A stretch of DNA of 64,000 nt, from positions 1 to 64,000 of the forward strand of contig JASHNQ010000028.1 in assembly GCA_030041545.1 (NCBI GenBank). The letters are read 5' to 3'. Position 1 is the first letter of the stretch, and every line of letters begins with the position of its first letter. This DNA comes from a candidate division FCPU426 bacterium (GTDB lineage: Bacteria > Oederibacteriota > Muellerivitia > Muellerivitales > Muellerivitaceae). A program made the translations under genes and the position numbers. Of this stretch, positions 49,765 to 58,475 are shown piece after piece. A model generated the notes under the pieces. It was not told where the DNA came from, searched no databases, and worked only from the letters and a program-made list of their open reading frames with translations.

Positions 49765-51903
49765 TTAAGGGGAGGGGGCGGGGTTTCCCGATAAACGCCG
49801 GCGCAGGACCTGAAGATTGCCGGCGGGCGTTGAAAAAGAGGGGTTGGCTTGGACAGCCTCCTCAAAGGCTTTTTCAGCCTCGGGATAAAGGCGCATGAGC
49901 GTCAAGCAGCTCCCATATTCGTTCAGCAGGTGGGCCGCGGGATAACCCCGCCCTAGGGCCTGGCGCAAGGCTTGGAAAGCCGATTCGAAATCCACCCATT
50001 TTTGCCTGTCGCCAAAGGCGCCGTTTTGAAAATAGAGGTAGTAGGTTTTTTCCCAATAACAGGATTCCAGGAAAGGGTCGCCCCGCATCAAATTGTAAGA
50101 TTGGGTCAAGGCTTGAAGGGGCTTGGAATAATCCGTTCCCGTGGGCCGGTTGAGGAAGGCGTAAGCGACTTCCCCGAAGGCGTTGTTCGCCTTGAACCAG
50201 GCTTCCAGGTCCGGGCCGGGGATGGAAGCCAGGGGGAAAATCCCCAAGCCCAACCCGCCGTCCGGCCGGTCCAAGTCCCCGGAGAGCTGGAACCACCGCC
50301 CGCCGGGGAAACGCCCCAGAAGGAATGGCCGGTAGTTGTCGTTGGCCAAAACCGCGAACCACCGGGGATGGGAGAAATGGATTTGGGGATTTATAAGCAA
50401 ATTGAAGGGATAAGACGCCACAGTCAAGGAGGGGTCGGACATGTCGCAAGGGAAATTTTGGAAAAGGTATCCCGGGCCCCAGGCGCCGGCCGCCTGTTGC
50501 AGGATGCGGTAAGCCCTCTCGTTTTCGGGTGATTTGTAGAAACTCCAGGAAGGGCCGGGGTTTTCCCAATGGCGCTGGCAGGGGCCCAAGAGATGGTAAC
50601 CGTTGAGGGCGGCCACGGCCGTGAGGGTCATACCGAAAAACCAAGAACGATACCGGGATTTCAAGCTCAAGGCCAGGCTTTGGCAGCCCGCCGCGGCCAG
50701 AAACAGGACAAAGGGAAAGACCAGGAACACGCGGAAAAATTCCAGGTTGCCGGAGAGCATTCCCGGAAGCAGGGACAAGGCCATGACGGCGCCCGTCCAT
50801 TTCCAGGTTGGATTTTTCCGGTCGCGCCAAGCATGGCGGATTCCCATGAAGAACAGGGCCGAGGTAAGGGGATCGAAAAGGCCGCCCCAATAGGGCCCAT
50901 AATAATCCCCCTCCGTTTTTCCCCAGAAAAGGCCGGTTAGATAGGAAGCGGAAACAAGGAACTGATGGGAACTTAAAGAAGAAAGATTCCCCTCTTTGAT
51001 GGTTCCTATATAACTCCCGTAATGTTCCTGAAGCGCGCTGAAGAGGAAGGGGAGGGCGGTTACAGAAAAAGAAACGGCAAGAACGGACAAGGAACGGATG
51101 TCTTTGTGGAACTTGGCCCCAGCTGTCGCCAAAATCCATAGGGCCAAGGGCAGCCAAGCGGGGGGATAGATATAAAAACCCAAAGCCAGGACAACACCGA
51201 AGAGGGCCGCGGTTTTTCTTGAGAACTTGGCCGAACCTCCGGCCAGGACTTTCCCAAGTAAAAAAAGCGCCCCCAGTTCAATGGGCGGGACAAAGATGGT
51301 ACTGATGCCGATTCTGCCGCTATATAGGCCCCAAAAAGCCAAGGACGCAAAACATGTCAAAAGGAGGGAAAAATCCCTGGGAAAAAAAGATCGCGCCGCA
51401 AGGTACCACAGCGGAAGGGTGAGGGCCGAAAGGAGGGCGGGGAGGCTCCACAAGGTCCCGAGGGAGAGCCCAAAGCATTTGATCCACAGGGCCAAAACCC
51501 AGGGATAGGGGAAAGTAATTTGGGATGATGTGTAAAAGAAATGCCAGTCCCAATGGCGGCTGATATAGAGGCCAACGGCTGCGGTGCGGGATTCGTCCGG
51601 GGTGGGCCAGGTGGAAAAGGCCGTTAATTTATAAAAGCGCAGGAAAAGGCCCACACCCATAAAAAGAAGTCCCAGCCAAACCGGGAAATTGAAAGCGGAC
51701 TCCGGCGGGTTTCCGGACGTTCCGGCGCTGCCCCTTTGGGACTTGGAGAAAAATGAAAGGAAAATCAAGGCCAACAAACCCGCCGCCCCGATCCACAGCT
51801 TGGTCACCAGGGAAAAGGGGCCCAGAGCCAAAAGGACATTGAGAATGAGGAAAAAAGAAAAACAAAGCCAGTCGGCCCATGGCGCGGGAAAACGGGGTCT
51901 CAT
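49765..51903 (-). CDS. GT39-like membrane glycosyltransferase with C-terminal TPR segment
   Basis: 712 aa; the ATG at 51903 is taken although the frame extends to 51984. About 11 membrane helices (WLCFSFFLILNVLLALGPFS and others) with a PMT/ArnT-like extracytoplasmic start loop (FSTWPTPDESRTAAVGLYIS, including the Asp-Glu pair). It probably uses polyprenyl-phosphate sugar to glycosylate lipid or protein. The last 60 residues (HLLNEYGSCLTLMRLYPEAE, KAFEEAVQANPSF) look like one or two TPR repeats. It is 42 bp from the transglutaminase gene but its link to that cluster is unclear. Confidence 0.85.
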   Translation of the reverse strand: MRPRFPAPWADWLCFSFFLILNVLLALGPFSLVTKLWIGAAGLLALIFLSFFSKSQRGSAGTSGNPPESAFNFPVWLGLLFMGVGLFLRFYKLTAFSTWPTPDESRTAAVGLYISRHWDWHFFYTSSQITFPYPWVLALWIKCFGLSLGTLWSLPALLSALTLPLWYLAARSFFPRDFSLLLTCFASLAFWGLYSGRIGISTIFVPPIELGALFLLGKVLAGGSAKFSRKTAALFGVVLALGFYIYPPAWLPLALWILATAGAKFHKDIRSLSVLAVSFSVTALPFLFSALQEHYGSYIGTIKEGNLSSLSSHQFLVSASYLTGLFWGKTEGDYYGPYWGGLFDPLTSALFFMGIRHAWRDRKNPTWKWTGAVMALSLLPGMLSGNLEFFRVFLVFPFVLFLAAAGCQSLALSLKSRYRSWFFGMTLTAVAALNGYHLLGPCQRHWENPGPSWSFYKSPENERAYRILQQAAGAWGPGYLFQNFPCDMSDPSLTVASYPFNLLINPQIHFSHPRWFAVLANDNYRPFLLGRFPGGRWFQLSGDLDRPDGGLGLGIFPLASIPGPDLEAWFKANNAFGEVAYAFLNRPTGTDYSKPLQALTQSYNLMRGDPFLESCYWEKTYYLYFQNGAFGDRQKWVDFESAFQALRQALGRGYPAAHLLNEYGSCLTLMRLYPEAEKAFEEAVQANPSFSTPAGNLQVLRRRLSGNPAPSP

Positions 51904-51944
51904 CGGGAAAAGTATAAATTTGAAAGGGGATTTAGAGGAGGAAT

Positions 51945-52814
51945 TTAACGCGCGGAATTGACCTTGGGGGCTTCGTCCAGGCATTCCATCTCGATGCGGT
52001 AATCCAGCTTGGAAAGCACGTCCGTGCCCCGGAAGGTGCCCGAAACGGGGGCCGCGTCGGCGGGCAGGGGCCCGGAGGCCAGCGGAATATGCAGGTCGGA
52101 GACGGCCAGCCCTAAGCTGGGGTCATAACCCCGCCAGCCCGCGCCGGGGAGGTACACTTCCGCCCAGGCGTGGAGCTCCCGGGCATCCTTGGCGCCGGGC
52201 TCGAACTTGTACCCGCTCACGAAGCGCGCGGCCAAGCCCATGGAGCGGCAGATATCCACCAGCAGGACCGCCAGGTCACGGCAGGCGCCCTCGCGGCGCC
52301 TCAGGGTCTTGTGGGCGGGCAGGGCCTCCCCCGAGGACCGGAGGGTGTGTTGGAATTCCCGGAAGAGGTGATCGGTGGCTTGGAAAAGGAAGTTCAGCGC
52401 GTTGTCGTCGCTTTCCCTCAGGAGCTCCTGGGCCAGGTTGGCCACCGAGGGGTCGGGCGCGGGCTTGAGGTAGGAGGCGAGGATAGGCTGCTCGGACCCG
52501 TACTTGGCGGGCAGGCGAAGGACCATGGGATCGGTGATGAGGTAGTTGAAGGGGTTGCTCAGGGTGGTCTCCACCTTGAAGTGGGTTTGGACCGCGAAAG
52601 CGGAATGCTTGCCCGAGAACCAGGCCAGGGCCTCGTGGTTATTGTACAAATCCAGCGACTCGGAGAGCCCGATGGGCGCGGGATCCACCCGCAGGCCGAA
52701 GGACTCGACGGCCTGGCTGAAGTCGCCCCGGGGTTTCAAGCGGATGGAGGTCGGCTCCAGGAACACTTCCTTGCTGTAGGTGTAGCGCAGCTGGTGGCGC
52801 ACCTCAAACCGCAT
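51945..52814 (-). CDS. Transglutaminase-like cysteine protein of the Anbu cluster
   Basis: 289 aa. N-terminal beta-sandwich (MRFEVRHQLRYTYSKEVFLE, the bacterial transglutaminase-like N domain), then the catalytic core with Cys178 (GACRDLAVLL), His215 (ELHAWAEVYLPG) and Asp231 (GYDPS). Likely a peptidase or transglutaminase acting on an isopeptide or peptide tag. Its start overlaps the Anbu gene by 11 bp, and the whole set ATP-grasp, alpha-E, Anbu, transglutaminase is a recurrent bacterial neighbourhood. Confidence 0.93.
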   Translation of the reverse strand: MRFEVRHQLRYTYSKEVFLEPTSIRLKPRGDFSQAVESFGLRVDPAPIGLSESLDLYNNHEALAWFSGKHSAFAVQTHFKVETTLSNPFNYLITDPMVLRLPAKYGSEQPILASYLKPAPDPSVANLAQELLRESDDNALNFLFQATDHLFREFQHTLRSSGEALPAHKTLRRREGACRDLAVLLVDICRSMGLAARFVSGYKFEPGAKDARELHAWAEVYLPGAGWRGYDPSLGLAVSDLHIPLASGPLPADAAPVSGTFRGTDVLSKLDYRIEMECLDEAPKVNSAR

Positions 52815-53556
52815 GGCTTTCCCCCCATTTGCGCGGCAGCTTGCCCAGCGCGGTTTCGGCCCAGGCTGCGGGGCATAGCTCCACGGTTTCCCGGACGCGT
52901 TTCTTCCACCACTCGGTCACTTCCCTCAGGTCCTCACGGTCATACCTCGTCTCGGTCATGCGGTTGGTGCCCTTGCGGTACAGCACCATGTCGATGGGGA
53001 AATCCACGTCGGTGGCGCTGGTGCGGGTGGCCTCGAAGGCCAGGTAACCCACCTTCATGGCCACCTCCATCGTCGAATCGTAATGAAGCGCCCGGTCCAA
53101 AAGCGGCTTGCCGTAGGCGGACTCGCCGATGGCGTAATAGGGCGTGCTTTCGGTCACCTCCACCCAGTTGCCCTGGGGGTAGATGAGGTAAAGCTTGTGC
53201 TCGGCGTCGTGCGAGAGCTGGCCGCCCATGATGGAAAAAAGGTTGAAGCCGTAGCCCGCCTCCTCCAGGGCCGCCTTGTCCTCCCGGATGACCCGCCGCA
53301 CCTGCTCGGCGAAGGCGTTCACCGCGTGGTAGAGGTGGTGGTAGGGTTCCTTCTCGCCCTCCAGCCGCTCGTTGAAATAGGTCAGGGCCTTGTCGCGCGC
53401 CGAGCGCAACCCCGAGGTCATCAGGAAAAAGGCGTGGTTCCCGTTCTGGTGCAGCGAGACCTTGCGGCCCGTGATCTGCTCGGTGCCGCTGGTGATGCGG
53501 GTATCGGCCAGGGCCACCAGGCCCTCCTTCACTTTCATGGCGAGGCAAAAGGTCAT
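52804..53556 (-). CDS. Anbu-type proteasome-like peptidase
   Basis: 250 aa. MTFCLAMKVKEGLVALADTR: removal of Met exposes Thr2 as nucleophile, and the Asp of ALADTR and Lys of RKVSLHQ are in the expected places. Anbu (BPH) forms helical or ring assemblies related to the 20S proteasome; no general substrate is known. It overlaps the alpha-E gene by 4 bp (ATGA) and the transglutaminase by 11 bp. Confidence 0.93.
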   Translation of the reverse strand: MTFCLAMKVKEGLVALADTRITSGTEQITGRKVSLHQNGNHAFFLMTSGLRSARDKALTYFNERLEGEKEPYHHLYHAVNAFAEQVRRVIREDKAALEEAGYGFNLFSIMGGQLSHDAEHKLYLIYPQGNWVEVTESTPYYAIGESAYGKPLLDRALHYDSTMEVAMKVGYLAFEATRTSATDVDFPIDMVLYRKGTNRMTETRYDREDLREVTEWWKKRVRETVELCPAAWAETALGKLPRKWGESHAV

Positions 53557-54548
53557 TGGTCCATCCTTTCCATCGCGAGATCGGGCCCTGGAGCCGCCGG
53601 GGCCTGGGGCAAAAAATAAACCGTGAAAAGCGCGTCCCCCAAGGCGTTCAGTTTGGCCTCGAAGGCGTCCAGATACTCGTGCAGACCGGCGGCGATGATG
53701 CCGCCGATATCGGCGTACTCCAGATCGGACTTCAGGCGCCCCAGCCGCTGCTCCGCCAGGTTGGCGTAGGTGCCCGGGGCCGACCCGGTGAGGGCCCGCA
53801 GCGACTGCTCGGCCTGGATGAGGCAGTGGCGCATGGAGCGGGGGAATTCCCGGTCCAGGACCAGGAACTCGGCCACCTTCACGGGCTGAAGCCGGCCGTG
53901 TTTCTTGCGGTACATCTCGCTGGCGCTGGCGGACTTCAAGAGCGCGGTCCAGAGGATGTCGTCGTAGGGCGTGCCCACGTCCTCCACCTTGGGCAGCAGG
54001 ATAAAGTACTTCACGTCCAGGATGCGGGCGGTCTTGTCCGCCCGCTCCACCAGGCGGCCGATGTTGAAGAAGTGCCAGGCCTCGCCGTGGGAAAGGGTGG
54101 CGTCGGTCACGCCCGAAAAAAGGTGGCTGAGCATCTTCACGTTGCGGCAGAAGGTCTCCAGGGTTTCCAGGCCCGCGCCGGGTTTGTGCGCCATGCCCTG
54201 CACCATCAGGTAAAAGCTGTTAAGCTGCTCCCACATCTCGGAGGAAATGACCTCGCGCATGGTGCGGGCGTTCTCGCGGGCCTTCTGGAGGCTGGAGTAG
54301 ATGGAGTTGGGGTTGTCCGCGTCGAACATAAGGAACTGGATCACGCTGTCGCGGGCGGGCTCGCCGTAACGCCGCTCGAAATCCTGCGCGTCGCCGGTGG
54401 TGACCACCAGCGGCTGCCACTGCTGGTGGCCGTTCAATGGCGTGTCCAAGATCAGGTTCAAGTTGACGCCGATGAAGCGGGCCACGTTCTCGGCCCGCTC
54501 CACGTAGCGGCCCGTCCAGTAAAGGGAATCGGCCAGGCGGCTCAACAT
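53553..54548 (-). CDS. Alpha-E domain protein (DUF403)
   Basis: 331 aa, all helical. Begins MLSRLADSLYWTGRYVERAE, the alpha-E signature; EARENARTMREVISSEMWEQ-like text and HGEAWHFFNIGRLVERADKT follow. The biochemical role is unknown; it always accompanies a circularly permuted ATP-grasp enzyme, here at 54697-56160, and is thought to act with it in making a peptide or amino acid conjugate. The preceding 148-bp gap is filled by a palindromic element. Confidence 0.93.
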   Translation of the reverse strand: MLSRLADSLYWTGRYVERAENVARFIGVNLNLILDTPLNGHQQWQPLVVTTGDAQDFERRYGEPARDSVIQFLMFDADNPNSIYSSLQKARENARTMREVISSEMWEQLNSFYLMVQGMAHKPGAGLETLETFCRNVKMLSHLFSGVTDATLSHGEAWHFFNIGRLVERADKTARILDVKYFILLPKVEDVGTPYDDILWTALLKSASASEMYRKKHGRLQPVKVAEFLVLDREFPRSMRHCLIQAEQSLRALTGSAPGTYANLAEQRLGRLKSDLEYADIGGIIAAGLHEYLDAFEAKLNALGDALFTVYFLPQAPAAPGPDLAMERMDQ

Positions 54549-54573
54549 AAAGACACCCTGACGCCCAGTGCGG

Positions 54574-54666
54574 AGTGAGGAGTTAGAAGTGAGGAGTTTT
54601 TGATAATTTTCAGCAAAAGCTGAAAATTTACATTCACCCCTAACTCAAAACTCCTAACTCCTAACT
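54574..54666. repeat. TTTTGAGTT-type palindromic element with hairpin core, copy 5
   Basis: Left AGTGAGGAGTTAGAAGTGAG, right reverse complement AGTTAGGAGTTAGGAGTTTT. The core is a perfect AATTTTCAGC-AAAA-GCTGAAAATT at 54605-54628. It separates the ATP-grasp gene from the alpha-E gene inside an otherwise overlapping operon. Confidence 0.85.
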
Positions 54667-54696
54667 TGCTTGAATGAAAATTTTCACCCAGCTCCA

Positions 54697-56160
54697 TTAG
54701 TTCGTCTCTTTCTTGCCCGGCATAGGGGGCTCGTCCAAAACCCACGTGTCCTTGCTGCCCCCGCCCTGGGAGGAATTGACCACCAGGGACCCTTTTTTCA
54801 AGGCCACCCGCGTGAGGCCACCGGGCATGACATAAACCTCCCGGCCATAGAGGATATAAGGCCGCAAGTCCACGTGGCGGCCCTCGAAGTGGTCCTCCAC
54901 GATGACCGGCACGCGGGAGAGGGCCAAGGTGGGCTGGGCGATATAGTCCCGCGGGTTGGCCTCGATCATGGAGGCGAACCTTTCCTGCTCGGCCTTGGAG
55001 GAATGGGGCCCCACCAGCATGCCGTAGCCCCCCGCCTGGTTGACGGCCTTCACCACCAGCTTGTCCAGGTTGTCCAGCACGTGGCGCCTCTGGGCGTCCT
55101 CCCAGCACACGTAGGTGGGCACGTTGGGTAGGATGGGGTCCTGCTGCAGGTAGTACTTGATCATGTGGGGCACGTAGGCGTAGATGCCCTTGTCGTCGGC
55201 GATGCCCGTGCCCAGGGCGTTGGCCAGCGTCACCCGGCCCTTGCGGTAAACCTCCATGAGGCCGGGCACGCCCAAGGTGGAATCGGGGCGGAAGGCGTTC
55301 GGGTCGATGAAGTCGTCGTCCACGCGGCGGTAGATGACGTCCACCCTCTCGAGGCCCTTGGTGGTGCGCATCTTCACGGTGCCGTCCACCACGGCCAGGT
55401 CACGGCCCTCCACCAACTGGGCCCCCAGCTGCCGGGCCAGGAAGGCGTGCTCGAAATAGGCGGAGTTGTAGGGGCCGGGTGTCAAGACCACCACCTTGGG
55501 CGGGTCGGCGCCAACCGGCGCCACGTAGCGCAGGGTGTCCAGCAGCCGATGGGGGTAGTCGTCCACGGGTTTGACCCGCATGTCCTGGAAGGCTTGGGGC
55601 AGGGTGCGCTTCAGGACGTTTCGGTTCTCCAGCACGTAGGACACGCCCGAGGGACAGCGCAGGTTGTCCTCCAGCACGTAGTAGCGGCCGTCCTTGTCGC
55701 GCACCAGGTCGGTGCCGGTGATGTGGATCCAGATGCGCTTGCCCGGGTTCAGGCCGACGCACTGCTCGTGGAAGCCGAAAGAGGAGGCCACCACCTCCTT
55801 GGGCACGGCCCGGTCCGAAAGGATAAGCTGGTCGTGGTACACGTCGTCGATGAAGAGGTTCAGGGCCTGGATGCGCTGGATGAGGCCCCTTTCGATGACC
55901 TTCCATTCGGGGTTTGGCACGATGCGGGGGATGATGTCGAAGGGGAAAATCTTCTCCGTGCCGTCCTTATTGCCGTAAACGGTGAAGGTAATGCCCATCT
56001 GCAAAAACTCGGATTCGGCGGCCTTCTGTTGGCGGGTCAGGTCCCCGGCGGGCATGGACTTGATCCGGTCAATCAGCGGCGCGGCGCTGGTTCGGGGTCG
56101 CCCGCCGATTTCGAAAAGCTCGTCGTAATAGGAATCGGTTTGGTAATTCTCGAAGTTCAT
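54697..56160 (-). CDS. Circularly permuted ATP-grasp protein (DUF404/DUF407)
   Basis: 487 aa with AAAGGAG before the ATG at 56160. Typical text: YYDELFEIGGRPRTSAAPLI, FPFDIIPRIVPNPEWKVIER, HITGTDLVRDKDGRYYVLED (ATP/metal site), LTPGPYNSAYFEHAFLARQL, VYRRVDDDFIDPN and VVKAVNQAGGYGMLVGPHS. ATP-grasp enzymes of this kind join carboxylates to amines, and this group is predicted to make short peptides or tags. First gene of the four-gene Anbu cluster, all on the minus strand. Confidence 0.93.
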   Translation of the reverse strand: MNFENYQTDSYYDELFEIGGRPRTSAAPLIDRIKSMPAGDLTRQQKAAESEFLQMGITFTVYGNKDGTEKIFPFDIIPRIVPNPEWKVIERGLIQRIQALNLFIDDVYHDQLILSDRAVPKEVVASSFGFHEQCVGLNPGKRIWIHITGTDLVRDKDGRYYVLEDNLRCPSGVSYVLENRNVLKRTLPQAFQDMRVKPVDDYPHRLLDTLRYVAPVGADPPKVVVLTPGPYNSAYFEHAFLARQLGAQLVEGRDLAVVDGTVKMRTTKGLERVDVIYRRVDDDFIDPNAFRPDSTLGVPGLMEVYRKGRVTLANALGTGIADDKGIYAYVPHMIKYYLQQDPILPNVPTYVCWEDAQRRHVLDNLDKLVVKAVNQAGGYGMLVGPHSSKAEQERFASMIEANPRDYIAQPTLALSRVPVIVEDHFEGRHVDLRPYILYGREVYVMPGGLTRVALKKGSLVVNSSQGGGSKDTWVLDEPPMPGKKETN

Positions 56161-56599
56161 GACGGCTCCTTTCCCCCGGAGAAATCCCCCCTCTTTTATT
56201 CATTCAAAGCAAGGACGGGGCCAAGGAAAGGGCTGAAAATAGGCGCTAAAATCGCGGTTTTCGTAAACGATCATTACACAATTTTGGGAACGCTCCACAA
56301 AATTGTCGCTGGAACGAATCGGACGTTTTCACAGGGAATGCGCCGTGGCTTAAGATGAAGTGCGCCCGCGGCCGGATAAAAGGTGTCATTGCGAGGAGCG
56401 GCCCGCGAATGCGGGGCGGTTACGACGCGGCAATCTCAGTTTTAATAAGCCTCTTCCCAAGGAAGTTATTTTGGAACGGCGGTTGCTTCCCCCGTCGCTC
56501 TTTAAGCTTCGGGGGACAAGTCGTCATCCAATTCCCTTGCCTGGCGTAGCCTTGGCGAAGCCAGGTCGCAACGACGGCATTGAATCCTAAAGAGTCGCC
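56161..56599. other. Divergent intergenic region with palindromic repeat
   Basis: No gene. 56383-56580 contains the TCATTGCGAGGAGC...GACGCGGCAATCTCAG word shared with the palindrome at 20816-21009, and ends with CCTGGCGTAGCCTTGGCGAAGCCAGG (56540-56565), a hairpin whose GCGTAGC(C/T)TT(G/A)GCGAAG core is found again at 58445-58462. The complementary outer arms (TTGCGA / TCGCAA) are short here. It looks like a decayed relative of the 20816 element. Confidence 0.65.
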
Positions 56600-57166
56600 A
56601 TGAAAAAAATCGTCCTCCTATTTCTCAAGGGCATCGGCCTGGGGCTGGGCCTCGGACTTTGCCTGGCGGGGGCTGCGGGGCTCCTTTACCAGACCGCTCA
56701 CAATAGACAGTCGGTAGGCCACGCGCTGGTTTATCTTTTTGTGGTCGGCGGCATCATGGGCATCATCGGCGGCTGGATTTTGTCCCTCGAAATGGTCCTG
56801 GGGAACCTGCTGGCGTCCTTGTTCATGAAAATAGCTGATCTTGTGCCCTTGCCCGCCCAGGCGGTCGGGGAGGAGTGGGCCCAAAAAATGGAAACCTTCT
56901 TCCGGGAGATCATCCAACCCTTTCCAGGCTTCTTTCGGAAGTTCATCGAGTGGATTTTTATTTTGAGATTCGAGGATTACGGCCGCATCAACCGGGCCTT
57001 GGACAAGGCGAAACGAAAAAAGCACGACCAGGGCACGACCACCCAATGGGCGCTCATGGTCATCCTGCATTATCTCTTGGAGCCGCTTTGGCTCCTCTTC
57101 TACGCGGGCTATGGTATCCTTTTTATCTTGAGTTGCAGTTTGTGGAGTTTGGCGTTTTTTAGATAA
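56600..57166 (+). CDS. Small multi-pass membrane protein, unknown
   Basis: 188 aa. Starts MKKIVLLFLKGIGLGLGLGL, with helices at about 5-28, 43-65 and 150-185 and an amphipathic middle (KMETFFREIIQPFPGFFRKF, RINRALDKAKRKKHDQ). I recognise no family. It is 21 bp upstream of the methyltransferase gene, so the two are probably cotranscribed and may act on the same membrane-linked substrate. Confidence 0.8.
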   Translation: MKKIVLLFLKGIGLGLGLGLCLAGAAGLLYQTAHNRQSVGHALVYLFVVGGIMGIIGGWILSLEMVLGNLLASLFMKIADLVPLPAQAVGEEWAQKMETFFREIIQPFPGFFRKFIEWIFILRFEDYGRINRALDKAKRKKHDQGTTTQWALMVILHYLLEPLWLLFYAGYGILFILSCSLWSLAFFR

Positions 57167-57187
57167 GTTTTTCCCAGGAAAAATTTT

Positions 57188-57970
57188 ATGACCGACTCTA
57201 ACTACCATAAATGGAAATCCCTCCAGGCGCACTGGGACGACGACGAGTTCCTCAAGTCCCTGACGCCCTTGATGAAGCTGCGCTACCGGCGGCTGGACGA
57301 AAAAGTGGAGGCCATCCTGGATCGTGCTTTCCACGTTTCGGGGGCCTTCAAGGAAAGGCCGCTGATACTGGATATCGGCGCGGGGCGTGGGGAATTCGCC
57401 TTGTTTCTCCAAGGCCGGGGAAGGGCGCGGGTTTGGAATTACCTTGGGTTCGAGCCTTCCGCCGAGCAGTTAAAACAGCGGGACATCCAGGAGTTCGGCA
57501 TGGGATTCGTGCAAGCCTTGGCCGAACAAATCCCCATCCAGGACATGATGGCCCATGGTGTCGTTATTAAAGAAGCCATTGACCATTGTTACGACCCGGC
57601 CAAGGTCTTCGCGGAGGCCAAGCGGCTTTTGAAACCGGGAGGTGTTTTGGTTGTAACGGTTACCAACGACAAGTCCTATTTCAAACGGCTCCTGCCCTTC
57701 ATCAACAACGCCCGAAAGGCACAACAAACCGACCATCTTTTCTTCTTCGGGCCCGAAGAGCTGAAGAAATTGGCTGAAGGGGCCCACTTTGACAGCGTTT
57801 CGGTGGAAACTTATAATTACCTGAAGTTACCAAGTCTTTTGGAGCGGTTCTTGGGGTTTCTAGGCGCCTCACTTAGCCGTGCAATCCTCCATTTTACGGA
57901 TATAATCGGCAGGCTTCTTCTCCCCCGCATGGGCGGCGGTATTGTTCTGGTGGCTAAGATTTCAGCTTAG
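57188..57970 (+). CDS. Class I SAM-dependent methyltransferase
   Basis: 260 aa. Motif I LILDIGAGRGEFAL at about 59-72, then YLGFEPSAEQLKQRDIQEFG (motif II region), AHGVVIKEAIDHCYDPAKVF and AKRLLKPGGVLVVTVTNDKS (post-motif III). This is the Methyltransf_11/12 type often found in polysaccharide clusters. The C-terminal helix (SLLERFLGFLGASLSRAILH) may touch the membrane. The substrate is unknown. Cotranscribed with the membrane protein before it. Confidence 0.9.
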   Translation: MTDSNYHKWKSLQAHWDDDEFLKSLTPLMKLRYRRLDEKVEAILDRAFHVSGAFKERPLILDIGAGRGEFALFLQGRGRARVWNYLGFEPSAEQLKQRDIQEFGMGFVQALAEQIPIQDMMAHGVVIKEAIDHCYDPAKVFAEAKRLLKPGGVLVVTVTNDKSYFKRLLPFINNARKAQQTDHLFFFGPEELKKLAEGAHFDSVSVETYNYLKLPSLLERFLGFLGASLSRAILHFTDIIGRLLLPRMGGGIVLVAKISA

Positions 57971-58023
57971 TATTCTTGGAAACAGCCTAGCCCTAGACTG
58001 CAGTTTGATGTCGAACGAGTTCT

Positions 58024-58117
58024 AAGTTTTGAGTTACGAGTGTTGAATTTTGGACGAGTTTTTAATCGAAGATTAAAAACTAACCTTAACTTGAAACTTC
58101 AAACTCCCAACTCAAAA
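58024..58117. repeat. TTTTGAGTT-type palindromic element with hairpin core, copy 6
   Basis: Left AAGTTTTGAGTTACGAGTGT, right reverse complement ATTTTGAGTTGGGAGTTTGA. The core is a perfect AGTTTTTAATC-GAA-GATTAAAAACT (58057-58081). It lies between the methyltransferase and Trm112-like genes. Confidence 0.85.
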
Positions 58118-58168
58118 TGTATCCAGCAGCGTGTTTTGCGTCTCCCGGCTACATGGAAAGAAGCAAAA

Positions 58169-58333
58169 ATGATTACCCCCGACCTCCTCAACATTTTGAT
58201 CTGTCCCGCCTGCGGCGCGGCCGTGCGCGAAAAGGACAACGCCATCGAGTGCACCGCCTGCAAGAACCGCTATCCCATCGAAAACGGCATCCCCGTGATG
58301 CTCGTCGACCGTGCCGAAAAGCCTAAAAAATAG
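58169..58333 (+). CDS. Trm112-like zinc protein (UPF0434 type)
   Basis: 54 aa from the ATG at 58169, with GGAAAGAAG upstream; an upstream open extension is repeat sequence. MITPDLLNILICPACGA and IECTACKNRYPIENGIPVML give a four-cysteine zinc site (Cys12, Cys15, Cys28, Cys31). The Trm112/UPF0434 family assists methyltransferases and other enzymes; the methyltransferase encoded just upstream is a possible partner. Confidence 0.9.
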   Translation: MITPDLLNILICPACGAAVREKDNAIECTACKNRYPIENGIPVMLVDRAEKPKK

Positions 58334-58346
58334 AACCTCCCAATTG

Positions 58347-58430
58347 AACCACCGAGTTCACAAAGGACGCAGAGGAAGGCATGAAATTTTCTTCTGAAAC
58401 CATGGATTTAACTCTGTGACCTCTGTGCGT
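58347..58430. repeat. ACCACCGAG/CTCTGTG-word inverted repeat
   Basis: Left AACCACCGAGTTCACAAAGG then ACGCAGAGG, right AACTCTGTGACCTCTGTGCG. Imperfect pairing, same layout as the other word-type elements. It is followed by a GTCGCC...GGCGAC stem that contains GCGTAGCTTTAGCGAAG. Confidence 0.6.
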
Positions 58431-58475
58431 CGCCGACCTGCCCAGCGTAGCTTTAGCGAAGACGGGAGGCGACCT

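Noticed and set aside
49632-49865. N-terminal extension of HemDE
   Set aside because: No similarity to HemD and poor composition; the ATG at 49631 begins just before the HemD domain.
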